From: Mycobacterium sp. IS-836
GTDB lineage: Bacteria; Actinomycetota; Actinomycetes; Mycobacteriales; Mycobacteriaceae
DNA length: 64,000 bases
Reading direction: 5' to 3'
Assembly: GCF_001954275.1 (NCBI RefSeq)
Contig: NZ_MBEU01000072.1
Span: forward strand, 62,001 to 126,000
Both the position numbers and the translations under genes were made by a program. Below the pieces are notes generated by a model that worked only from the letters and a program-made list of their open reading frames with translations, did not search any database and was not told where the DNA came from. Shown here in pieces: positions 43,931-51,850 of the stretch (position 1 is the stretch's first letter; each line of letters starts with the position of its first letter).

Positions 43931-45144
43931 TGGAACAGCTTTTCGACGACTTGGAAGACTTCGGCGCCTTCGACGACGCGGTCTCCGGCGACGTCCGCGA
44001 CCCGTACACGGAACTGGCCCGACTGCGCCGCGAGGAGCCGGTCCAGCGCCTGGACACCTCGGGGATGCCGCACGAGGAGTCCAAGCCGGTGTTCATCGTC
44101 TACCGCCACGAGGAAGCCCAGCAGATGCTGCGCGACAACGAGACGTTCTCGTCGGCTGCCGTCATCGCGGCGTTCGGGCCGGTGCTGGGCGAAGGCGTGA
44201 TGCTCGGCATGGACGAGCCGGTGCACGGCCGGCTGCGGTCGCTGGTGTCAAAGGCCTTCTCGCAGAAGGCCTTAGCCCGCTGGGAAGACGAGCTTGTCGG
44301 ACGCGTCGCCAACAGTCTGATCGACAAGTTCGCGGCGAACGGCAAGGCCGACCTGGTCAAGGAATTCACCTTCGACTATCCCAGTCAGATCATCGCCGGG
44401 CTGCTGGGCCTGCCGGAGGAGGACTACCCGCAGTTCCAACGCTGGTCCATCTCCCTGCTCAGCTGGATCCTCAACCCGGAACGCGGGCTCGCGGCGTCGG
44501 CCGCGCTATGTGACTACTTCGCACCGATCCTCGAGGCCCGCCGCGCCGAACCGAAAGACGATTTGATCAGCGCGCTGGCCCAGGCGGAGATCGACGGCGA
44601 GAAGCTCGACGACGAGGAGATCTTCTCGTTCTTGCGGCTGCTGCTGCCCGCCGGCGTGGAGACCACGTATCGCGCGCTGGGCAGCCTGCTCCTGGCGCTG
44701 CTGTCCGACCCCGCGCAGCTGGACGCCATCCGCGCGGACCGATCGCTGCTGCCCCAGGCCATCGAAGAAGGTGTGCGGTGGGAACCGCCCCTACTGACCA
44801 TCACCCGGGTCGCCACCCGCGACACCGAGCTCGGCGGGGTGCCCATACCGGAGGGTTCGACGGTGATGCCGATGCTGGGATCGGCCAACCGGCAGGAAGA
44901 CCGCTACCCCAATCCCGACACGTTCGACATTTACCGACAGGCGCGGGGGCACCTTGGCTGGGGTCATGGCGTGCACGTCTGCCTGGGCATGCACCTGGCG
45001 CGGCTGGAGATGCGTACCGCCATCAACCTGCTGCTGGATCGGCTACCGAATCTGCGGCTGGACCCGGACGGGGATGACCCGCACATTCGGGGGCAAGTTT
45101 TCCGGTCGCCGACGTCGGTTCCGGTGCTCTTCGACCCCCAGTAA
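43930..45144 (+). CDS. Cytochrome P450 monooxygenase
   Basis: A 404-residue soluble bacterial P450. The oxygen-activating I-helix motif is LPAGVETTYRAL near residue 240, the ExxR pair is EEGVRW near 280, and the heme loop is GWGHGVHVCLGMHLAR near 345 with the axial Cys; the usual Phe of the heme motif is Trp here. Redox partner genes are not adjacent. As fourth gene of the operon it probably hydroxylates or oxidises the pathway substrate; its alcohol or aldehyde products could pass to the SDR and to the aldehyde dehydrogenase downstream. Confidence 0.95.
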   Translation: MEQLFDDLEDFGAFDDAVSGDVRDPYTELARLRREEPVQRLDTSGMPHEESKPVFIVYRHEEAQQMLRDNETFSSAAVIAAFGPVLGEGVMLGMDEPVHGRLRSLVSKAFSQKALARWEDELVGRVANSLIDKFAANGKADLVKEFTFDYPSQIIAGLLGLPEEDYPQFQRWSISLLSWILNPERGLAASAALCDYFAPILEARRAEPKDDLISALAQAEIDGEKLDDEEIFSFLRLLLPAGVETTYRALGSLLLALLSDPAQLDAIRADRSLLPQAIEEGVRWEPPLLTITRVATRDTELGGVPIPEGSTVMPMLGSANRQEDRYPNPDTFDIYRQARGHLGWGHGVHVCLGMHLARLEMRTAINLLLDRLPNLRLDPDGDDPHIRGQVFRSPTSVPVLFDPQ

Positions 45145-45235
45145 CCAGCCCGGCAGCGGTTGCACCTTGTCAATCGGCTAGTTTCCAGTAAGGCTCTCCG
45201 TAGCCCCTCAACGGACCCAGAAGAGAGTGACAGAT

Positions 45236-46720
45236 ATGACCGAGGCTGTAAAGGTTCGCTTCGAGCCCAAAATGATGATCGATGGCAAGCTCGTCGAGGG
45301 CCAGGCAGGCACCTTCACCAACATCAACCCGGCGACCGAGGAATCGCTCGGCGAGGTCGCTGACGCGTCGAAAGAGGACATGCACCGGGCCATCGACGCC
45401 GCCCGGCGCGCCTTCGACGAGACCGACTGGTCGACTAACCGTGAGCTTCGCAAGCGCTGCCTGTTGCAGCTGCACGACGCGATCGAATCCGAGAAGGAGG
45501 AGCTGCGCGAGGAACTCATCCTCGAAGTTGGTTCCCCACGGGCCATCACTTTTGGCCCCCAGCTGGACGCCCCGCTGGCCGACGGACTGAAGTACCCGGC
45601 GCGACTGATCGACGAGTACGCGTGGGAAACCGACCTCGGCGACCGGGTGATCAGCCTGACCGGCGCCAACACCTCCGTCAAGGTCTGGCGGGAGCCGGTG
45701 GGCGTGGTCGGCGCGATCGTGCCGTGGAACTTCCCGTTCGAAGTCACCCTCAACAAGCTCGGCCAGGCGCTGGGAACCGGCAACACCGTGGTGCTCAAAC
45801 CGGCGCCCAACACCCCGTTCAACGCGACCCGGCTAGGTCGGCTGATCGCCGAAAAGACCGACATCCCGGCCGGCGTCGTCAACGTCGTCACCGCGTCGGA
45901 TCACTTTGTGGGCGAGGAGCTTACGCTCTCGCCCAAGGTTGACCTGATCTCGTTCACCGGCTCGACGGTGGTCGGCAAGCGGATCATGGAAAAAGGTGCG
46001 GCCACCATGAAGCGGCTGTTCCTCGAGCTCGGCGGCAAGTCGGCCACCATCGTCTTGGAGGACGCCGACTTCGGGTTGGCGTGTGCGATCGGCATCGCCC
46101 CGTGCATGCACGCGGGCCAGGGTTGCGCCAACCCGACCCGGATGCTGTTGCCGCGGTCTCGCTACGACGAGGGTGTGGCAATCCTCAAGGGCATCTACGA
46201 GAACGTCACGTGCGGCGATCCGCAGGACCCCGGAACCCTGTGCGGTCCGGTGATTTCGCAGCGACAGTTCGAGCGGGTGACGGACTACATCAAAAAGGGC
46301 GTCGAAGAGGGCGCCACCGCACTGGTCGGTGGGCCCGGCGCGGAGACTGGTTTCGACAAGGGATACTTCATCCGCCCAACGCTTTTCACCGACGTCGACA
46401 ACTCCATGACGATCGCCCAAGAGGAGATCTTCGGGCCGGTGCTGTCGGTGATCCCGTTCGACGACGAGGAGGACGCGATCCGGATCGCCAACGACAGCGT
46501 GTACGGATTGGCCGGCAACGTGATGTCGGGCTCGTTGGAGCATTCGCTGGCGGTGGCTCGCCGGATCAAGGCCGGCTTTATCGGCGTCAATGGCGGGGCT
46601 CCGTACGGTGCCGACACGCCGTTCGGCGGTTACAAGCACAGCGGGGTGGGCCGCCAGAATGGCGTTGCCGGATTCGACCAGTACACCGAAATCAAGTCCG
46701 TGGGGTATCCGGCCGGCTGA
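45236..46720 (+). CDS. NAD(P)-dependent aldehyde dehydrogenase
   Basis: A 494-residue aldehyde dehydrogenase. Landmarks: GVVGAIVPWNFPFEVTLNK (catalytic Asn), VVLKPAPNTPFNAT, FTGSTVVGKRIM, the general base in LFLELGGKSATIV and the nucleophile in AGQGCANPTRM near residue 300; EEIFGPVLSVIPFD follows. The second start (ATG eight bases after AGAGAG) was preferred over the GTG nine bases upstream. It lies 91 bases after the P450 and is likely to oxidise an aldehyde of the same pathway to the acid. Confidence 0.95.
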   Translation: MTEAVKVRFEPKMMIDGKLVEGQAGTFTNINPATEESLGEVADASKEDMHRAIDAARRAFDETDWSTNRELRKRCLLQLHDAIESEKEELREELILEVGSPRAITFGPQLDAPLADGLKYPARLIDEYAWETDLGDRVISLTGANTSVKVWREPVGVVGAIVPWNFPFEVTLNKLGQALGTGNTVVLKPAPNTPFNATRLGRLIAEKTDIPAGVVNVVTASDHFVGEELTLSPKVDLISFTGSTVVGKRIMEKGAATMKRLFLELGGKSATIVLEDADFGLACAIGIAPCMHAGQGCANPTRMLLPRSRYDEGVAILKGIYENVTCGDPQDPGTLCGPVISQRQFERVTDYIKKGVEEGATALVGGPGAETGFDKGYFIRPTLFTDVDNSMTIAQEEIFGPVLSVIPFDDEEDAIRIANDSVYGLAGNVMSGSLEHSLAVARRIKAGFIGVNGGAPYGADTPFGGYKHSGVGRQNGVAGFDQYTEIKSVGYPAG

Positions 46721-46923
46721 GTCGCCGGCGTCGAGCTGAAGCGCCGAAATTGCCGTCAGGGCTGTGATTTTGGGGTCGATCGCAGCCATGGCGGCAATCT
46801 CGGCGCGGTGGCCTAGTGACCACCGGTCGCGAATGGACCACCCCGCTCTGCGACCGCCCAACGCATGGTTGACAATCGACCCAACAGCACTTCGTTAGTT
46901 TGTCTGTCAAAGGAGACACCATC

Positions 46924-48069
46924 ATGGCTGAAGCCGTCATCGTCGAGGCAGTGCGCTCACCGATCGGGAAACGCAACGGCGGGCTGTCCGGGGTGCACCC
47001 CGCCGACCTGTCCGCGCAGGTCCTCAACGGGTTGGCGGACAAGGCCGGCATCGACCCCGGGATCGTCGACGACGTCATCTGGGGCTGCGTCATGCAGGCC
47101 GGCGAACAGGCCCTCGACATCGGCCGCACCGCGCTGCTCGCGGCCGGCTGGCCGGAGACCGTGCCGGGCGTGACCGTCGACCGCCAGTGCGGGTCCAGCC
47201 AGCAGTCCATACATTTCGCCGCCGCCGGGGTCGTGGCCGGGCACTATGACGTCGTCGTCGCCGGCGGCGTGGAGTCGATGTCACGGACCCCGATGGGATC
47301 GTCGTTGGCGGGCGGCGGCAACCCGTACCCCAAGGCTTTCAAGGACCGCTATGACCGGACACCCAACCAGGGCCTGGGCGCGGAGATGATCGCCGAGCAG
47401 TGGGGCCTCGACCGGCTCGCGCTCGACGAGTTCTCCCTGGGATCGCACGAAAAGGCCGCGGCGGCACAGGATTCCGGTGCTTTCGACGACCAGATTGTGG
47501 GCATCAAGGACCAGGACGGCAACGTCGTCCTCAAGGACGAAGGCATCCGCCGCGGTACGCCGATGGAGAAGATGGCGTCGCTGAAGCCGGCGTTCAAGGA
47601 GGACGGCGTGATCCACGCGGGCAACTCCTCGCAGATCTCTGACGGCTCGGCCGCCATCCTGTTCATGTCTGCCGAGAAGGCCAAGTCGCTTGGGCTGAAG
47701 CCGCTCGCCAAGGTGCACACGGCGACGCTGGCCGGAGCCGACCCGGTGATTATGCTGACCGCGCCGATCCCGGCGACGCAGAAGGTGCTGAAGAAATCCG
47801 GGCTGAGCATCGACGACATCGGGGCGTACGAGGTCAACGAGGCATTCGCCCCCGTACCGCTCGCGTGGCTGAAGGACATCGGTGCCGACGAGAAGAAACT
47901 CAACCCCAACGGCGGCGCGATCGCGCTCGGCCACCCGCTCGGCGGTTCGGGCGCGCGGCTGATGACCACGCTGCTCTACCACATGCGGGACAAGGGAATT
48001 CGTTACGGCCTGCAGACCATGTGTGAGGGCGGGGGTCAGGCCAACGCCACCATCGTGGAACTCCTGTGA
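46924..48069 (+). CDS. Acetyl-CoA acetyltransferase (thiolase)
   Basis: A 381-residue thiolase of the FadA type. The nucleophilic Cys is in VDRQCGSSQQSIHF near residue 89, the catalytic His in ALGHPLGGSGARL, and the second Cys in GLQTMCEGGGQANAT; NEAFAPVPLAWL is the substrate loop. AAAGGAGA lies eight bases before the ATG. Coupled by GTGA to the crotonase. In M. tuberculosis the same position holds Rv1135A, which I recall as a thiolase fragment. Confidence 0.95.
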   Translation: MAEAVIVEAVRSPIGKRNGGLSGVHPADLSAQVLNGLADKAGIDPGIVDDVIWGCVMQAGEQALDIGRTALLAAGWPETVPGVTVDRQCGSSQQSIHFAAAGVVAGHYDVVVAGGVESMSRTPMGSSLAGGGNPYPKAFKDRYDRTPNQGLGAEMIAEQWGLDRLALDEFSLGSHEKAAAAQDSGAFDDQIVGIKDQDGNVVLKDEGIRRGTPMEKMASLKPAFKEDGVIHAGNSSQISDGSAAILFMSAEKAKSLGLKPLAKVHTATLAGADPVIMLTAPIPATQKVLKKSGLSIDDIGAYEVNEAFAPVPLAWLKDIGADEKKLNPNGGAIALGHPLGGSGARLMTTLLYHMRDKGIRYGLQTMCEGGGQANATIVELL

Positions 48070-48863
48070 CCGAAGCCGCGCAGCCGGCGGTGCTGGTCGA
48101 CCGGACCGGCAACGTCATGGTCATCACGATCAACCGCCCCGAGGCGCGCAACGCCGTGAACAGTGCGGTGAGCATCGGAGTCGGTGACGCGCTGGAGGAA
48201 GCACAGCACGACCCCGACGTGCGCGCGGTGGTGATCACCGGCGCCGGTGACAAGTCGTTCTGCGCCGGAGCCGACCTCAAGGCGATCTCGCGCCGGGAAA
48301 ACCTCTACCACCCCGACCATGGTGAATGGGGCTTCGCCGGTTACGTGCACCACTTCATCGACAAGCCCACCATCGCCGCGGTCAACGGCACGGCATTCGG
48401 GGGCGGCACCGAGCTGGCGCTGGCCAGCGACCTGGTGGTGGCCCACGAGCACGCTCAATTCGGGCTGCCCGAGGTCAAACGCGGACTGATCGCCGCGGCC
48501 GGCGGTGTCTTCCGGATCGTGAACCAGCTGCCCCGCAAGGTGGCGATGGAGCTGCTCTTGACCGGTGAGCCGCTGACGGCGTCCGACGCCTGGGAGTGGG
48601 GCCTGGTCAACCAGGTGGTCAAGGAGGGCTCGGTGCTGGATGCGGCCTTGGCGCTGGCGGCGCGGGTGACCGTCAATGCGCCGCTGTCGGTGCAGGCCAG
48701 CAAGCGCATCGCCTGCGGCGTCGACGACGGCGTGATCACCGCCGACGAAGTGGGCTGGGAGCGCACCATGCGCGAGATGCGTGTTCTGATCAGATCCGAG
48801 GACGCCAAGGAGGGACCGCTGGCGTTCGCCGAAAAGCGGGATCCGGTCTGGAAGGCGCGCTAG
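48066..48863 (+). CDS. Enoyl-CoA hydratase/isomerase (crotonase family)
   Basis: A 265-residue crotonase. INRPEARNAVNSAVSIG opens the fold; the oxyanion hole is built by SFCAGADLKAISRRE and NGTAFGGGTELALASDLVV; the position of the first catalytic Glu in FGGGTEL is occupied, and PEVKRGLIAAAGG holds the second Glu. GTG start overlaps the thiolase stop. Probably hydrates an enoyl-CoA produced by the cluster's acyl-CoA dehydrogenases. Rv1136 of M. tuberculosis is a shorter remnant at this site. Confidence 0.93.
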   Translation: MTEAAQPAVLVDRTGNVMVITINRPEARNAVNSAVSIGVGDALEEAQHDPDVRAVVITGAGDKSFCAGADLKAISRRENLYHPDHGEWGFAGYVHHFIDKPTIAAVNGTAFGGGTELALASDLVVAHEHAQFGLPEVKRGLIAAAGGVFRIVNQLPRKVAMELLLTGEPLTASDAWEWGLVNQVVKEGSVLDAALALAARVTVNAPLSVQASKRIACGVDDGVITADEVGWERTMREMRVLIRSEDAKEGPLAFAEKRDPVWKAR

Positions 48864-49876
48864 CCCGCCAGGACGTTTACGCCGGCGCGGAACGCGCCGG
48901 GCAACAAGGCGCCCGCCGGCACGATGGCACGGCGCACCACCCGTGGGGTGCTGGCCAGCACCAGTGCCCGGGTGAGCAGGCGGTAGTCGCGGGTAATCCG
49001 GTGCCAGGCGGCTTCGTATGACGCGGGGTCGTCACGAATTATTGCCCCGACCACCGCGGCCGCTTGCTTGACCGCCAGGCTGATGCCCTCGCCGGTCAGC
49101 GCGTCCTCGTAACCCGCCGCGTCGCCCACCAACAGCACCCGGCCGGCAACCCGGCGCGGAACCACCTGGCGCAGCGGGCCGCAGCCGCGGGCCGCCCCAC
49201 GGTCGGCGCCCGCCAGGTGCTCGGCCAGCCGCGGGAACCAGGCGAGGTCAGGTTGTCCGCTGGACAGGATCGCCACGCCGACCAGATCCGGTTCCACCGG
49301 CGTCACGTACGCCTCGCCCCAGCGCGACCAATGCACTTCGACGAACTCCGACCACACCGGCACCCGAAAATGCCAGCGCACGCCGAAACGGCGCGGCCTG
49401 CCGGCCTTCGCCGTGATTCCGACGGCACGCCGGACCGCCGAATGCAATCCGTCGGCGGCCACCAACCATTTCGCGCGCACGCCCGCGGCCGTCACGCCGT
49501 GCGCGTCCTGCTCGACGCCTGCCACCTTTGCCCGGATCCACTCGGTATCTTGCTCTTTGGCCCGTGCGGCCAGCGCCGCGTGCAACGTGGTGCGCCGCAC
49601 GCCGCGGCCAGGGCCGGCGCGAAACCGCGCCTCGGCACGACGATGTTCACCGACGTAGGCGATGCCGTGAAATGGCATGCCGGCCGGGTCAACTCCCAAC
49701 GACATCAGCTCGCGAAGCCCGCCGGGCATCAGCCCCTCGCCGCACGCCTTGTCGATGGGGCCGTCGCGCGGCTCGACAACGATCACCGAAAGCCCTTGCC
49801 GGCGAGCGTGTAACGCTGTGGCGAGGCCTCCGGGGCCACCGCCGACGATGAGCAGATCGGTGTCAAAGTTCGTCAT
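48860..49876 (-). CDS. FAD-dependent hydroxylase/oxidoreductase (SrsC-like, Rv1138c)
   Basis: A 338-residue flavoprotein of the PHBH/geranylgeranyl-reductase type. LLIVGGGPGGLATALHARRQ is the dinucleotide fold at residues 8-27, KACGEGLMPGGLREL a characteristic loop, and LLVGDAAGYEDALTGEGISLA the GD FAD motif near residue 270. The ATG overlaps the stop of the upstream methyltransferase-like gene (ATGA). Flavoprotein plus isoprenylcysteine-methyltransferase-like protein is the pair found beside type III polyketide synthases (SrsB/SrsC), but no such synthase is in the window. Confidence 0.9.
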   Translation of the reverse strand: MTNFDTDLLIVGGGPGGLATALHARRQGLSVIVVEPRDGPIDKACGEGLMPGGLRELMSLGVDPAGMPFHGIAYVGEHRRAEARFRAGPGRGVRRTTLHAALAARAKEQDTEWIRAKVAGVEQDAHGVTAAGVRAKWLVAADGLHSAVRRAVGITAKAGRPRRFGVRWHFRVPVWSEFVEVHWSRWGEAYVTPVEPDLVGVAILSSGQPDLAWFPRLAEHLAGADRGAARGCGPLRQVVPRRVAGRVLLVGDAAGYEDALTGEGISLAVKQAAAVVGAIIRDDPASYEAAWHRITRDYRLLTRALVLASTPRVVRRAIVPAGALLPGAFRAGVNVLAG

Positions 49877-50373
49877 GTGTAGCCCAACGCGGAGTTCTCC
49901 ACGTGCACACGCACCCTGAGCAACATCGCGTTGGCCAGGGTGAAAATGGCCGCTGTCAGCCACGCCGTGTGCACCAACGGCAGCGCAAACCCTTCGGCCA
50001 CCACTGCAACATAGTTCGGGTGATGCAGCCACCGGTAGGGGCCCTGCCGCACCAGCGGCGCGTCCGGTAACACGATCACCCTGGTGTTCCACCGCCGGCC
50101 CAGCGCCGCGATGCACCACCAGCGCAGCCCCTGGCTCAGCACCACCACGGCCAGCATCGGCCAGCCGAGCCAGGCGATGAACGGGCGGTGCAGCGCCCAG
50201 GCTTCGACGATGCAGCCCACCAGCAGCGCCGTGTGCAGGACGACCATCACCAAGTAGTGCCGACGGCCAAACTCCTTGGCGCCCTGGGCAAAAGACCACC
50301 GCGCATTCCGCTTGGACACCACCAGCTCTGCCACGCGTTCGATCCCGACCGCCAGGATCAGCAGGTAATACAT
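49873..50373 (-). CDS. Isoprenylcysteine carboxyl methyltransferase-like membrane protein (SrsB-like, Rv1139c)
   Basis: A 166-residue membrane protein with four hydrophobic stretches (MYYLLILAVGIERVAEL, VMVVLHTALLVGCIVEAW, LGWPMLAVVVLSQGL, TAWLTAAIFTLANAMLL). The SAM-binding RQGPYRWLHHPNYVAVVAEG and the C-terminal Glu region fit the ICMT/DUF1295 fold. The internal ATG was chosen because homologues begin with this helix; length equals Rv1139c. Probably O-methylates a lipophilic phenol or acid with the coupled flavoprotein. Confidence 0.88.
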   Translation of the reverse strand: MYYLLILAVGIERVAELVVSKRNARWSFAQGAKEFGRRHYLVMVVLHTALLVGCIVEAWALHRPFIAWLGWPMLAVVVLSQGLRWWCIAALGRRWNTRVIVLPDAPLVRQGPYRWLHHPNYVAVVAEGFALPLVHTAWLTAAIFTLANAMLLRVRVHVENSALGYT

Positions 50374-50492
50374 GTCTTCACTATCTCGTGACCGGGCACT
50401 GCCACGCCAGCAGGGTTCACGTACCGGGTTACGGTGCCGTAGCCGCGTCGGTTCAAACCATGCGGTAAACGGTTGGCTTGCGGGCATTTACG

Positions 50493-51038
50493 ATGGCGTC
50501 CATGTCCGCGCCACTGATTGTTTCCATTCGGGGCCACGTGCCTGTCCTGCACGCCGAGTCCTGGGTGGCGCCCAATGCCAGCGTGATCGGAAAGGTCAGC
50601 CTCGCCGCCAGGGTCAGTGTGTGGTACGCGGCGACGCTGCGCGCCGAGGCCGAGCACATCGAGGTCGGGTTCGGGACCAACATCCAAGACGGCGTCACCG
50701 TCCACGTCGACAAGGAATTCCCGGTGCGCATCGGCGCCGGAGTGAGCGTCGGGCACAACGCGGTCATCCACGGGTGCACCGTCGAGGACGACGCATTGAT
50801 CGGCTCGGGGGCGGTCGTCCTCAACGGTGCGGTGATCGGCGCGGGCGCGCTGGTGGCCGCCGGTGCGCTGGTGCCGCAGGGCATGGTGGTGCCGGCCCGG
50901 TCGCTGGTGACCGGTGTGCCGGCCCGAGTGCAACGCGAACTCAGCGAGGCCGAGGTCGCCAACAACCGGTACAACGCCGAGGTGTACCGGCGGCTGCTCG
51001 ACCTGCATCGCGCCTCGACGGACGAAGCCGGCCGCTGA
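50493..51038 (+). CDS. Gamma-carbonic-anhydrase-like hexapeptide protein
   Basis: About 181 residues of left-handed beta-helix built from hexapeptide repeats (APNASVIGKVSLAARVSVW, IGSGAVVLNGAVIGAGALVA). Three His ligands of the gamma-CA type are present in DGVTVHVD and SVGHNAVIHGC, so zinc binding at trimer interfaces is plausible; activity is unproved for most members. Two ATGs nine bases apart are possible starts and neither has a strong Shine-Dalgarno sequence. Divergent from the methyltransferase-like gene. Confidence 0.88.
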   Translation: MASMSAPLIVSIRGHVPVLHAESWVAPNASVIGKVSLAARVSVWYAATLRAEAEHIEVGFGTNIQDGVTVHVDKEFPVRIGAGVSVGHNAVIHGCTVEDDALIGSGAVVLNGAVIGAGALVAAGALVPQGMVVPARSLVTGVPARVQRELSEAEVANNRYNAEVYRRLLDLHRASTDEAGR

Positions 51039-51068
51039 ACCAGGCCCGCGCCTACTAGGGTCGGGAAT

Positions 51069-51131
51069 ATGCGGATTCTGGTCACCGGCGCCGCCCCGAT
51101 TACCCCCATCCCGATGGCGCGGCTCGCATGA
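51069..51131 (+). other. 20-codon ORF overlapping the CPBP protease start
   Basis: ATGCGGATTCTGGTCACC opens a short frame, MRILVTGAAPITPIPMARLA, whose stop overlaps the next gene's ATG as ATGA. The first eight residues look like an SDR/epimerase N-terminus, so this may be a gene remnant; it could also act as a coupled leader peptide. No further evidence. Confidence 0.35.
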
Positions 51132-51850
51132 GCCAGTCCGGCACCCCCTACCGCACCAGTGTGCTTTTCGAGCTGCGCCGCGCGATCACCAATGTCGCTG
51201 TGCCACATAACGAACCGCCCGCGGTAGTGCGGCGTCGGCGCGTCGTCGTCGGCGTCACGCTGGTGATCGGTGCCATCGTGCTGGGTTTCTCGATGCGGCG
51301 TCATCCGGGGGAATCGAGCTTTTATTGGCTGACCCTGGTACTGGCGGCGGTGTGGATCGCCGGTGCCTTCATCTCGGGCCCCTTGCACCTGGGCGGCATC
51401 TGTTGGCGCGGTCGCAACCAGCGGCCCATTATCACGGGGACGACCGTCGGCCTGCTGCTTGGCGGCGCGTTTGTGGTGGGTGGGCTGATAGCCAAGGAGA
51501 TGCCGCCCGTCGCGGCGCTGATCACCCGGGTGCTGCTCTATGCCCACCACGGGTGGTATCCGGTGATCGTGGCGATCACGCTCATCAACGGCATCGCCGA
51601 GGAAGTCTTCTTCCGCGGCGCGCTGTATACCTCCCTGGGCCGCTATCACCCAGTGGCCATCTCGACGGTCTTGTACACGTGCGTGACCTTGGCCAGCGGC
51701 AACCCGATGCTGGGATTCGCCGCGATCATCCTGGGAACGGTGTGCGCTTTCGAACGCCGGGCCAGCGGCGGGGTGCTGGCTCCGGTGCTCACCCACTTGG
51801 TGTGGGGCGTGATCATGGTGCTCGCATTGCCTCCGATGTTCGGCGTGTGA
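51128..51850 (+). CDS. CPBP-family intramembrane metalloprotease-like protein
   Basis: A 240-residue polytopic membrane protein. The family signature EExxxR appears as GIAEEVFFRGALYT near residue 157, with a second conserved His in VLAPVLTHLVWGVI and the FAAIILGTVCAFERR element. Eukaryotic relatives cleave CAAX prenyl proteins; bacterial ones act in bacteriocin immunity or protein processing. It overlaps the convergent SDR/DUF2867 gene by 38 bases. Confidence 0.88.
   Translation: MSQSGTPYRTSVLFELRRAITNVAVPHNEPPAVVRRRRVVVGVTLVIGAIVLGFSMRRHPGESSFYWLTLVLAAVWIAGAFISGPLHLGGICWRGRNQRPIITGTTVGLLLGGAFVVGGLIAKEMPPVAALITRVLLYAHHGWYPVIVAITLINGIAEEVFFRGALYTSLGRYHPVAISTVLYTCVTLASGNPMLGFAAIILGTVCAFERRASGGVLAPVLTHLVWGVIMVLALPPMFGV

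Noticed and set aside
46868..46910. Possible sixth copy of the regulator motif before the thiolase (AACAGCACTTCGTTA)
   Set aside because: Only about 9 of 15 positions agree with the motif, so membership of the thiolase/crotonase operon in the regulon is not supported by this site.
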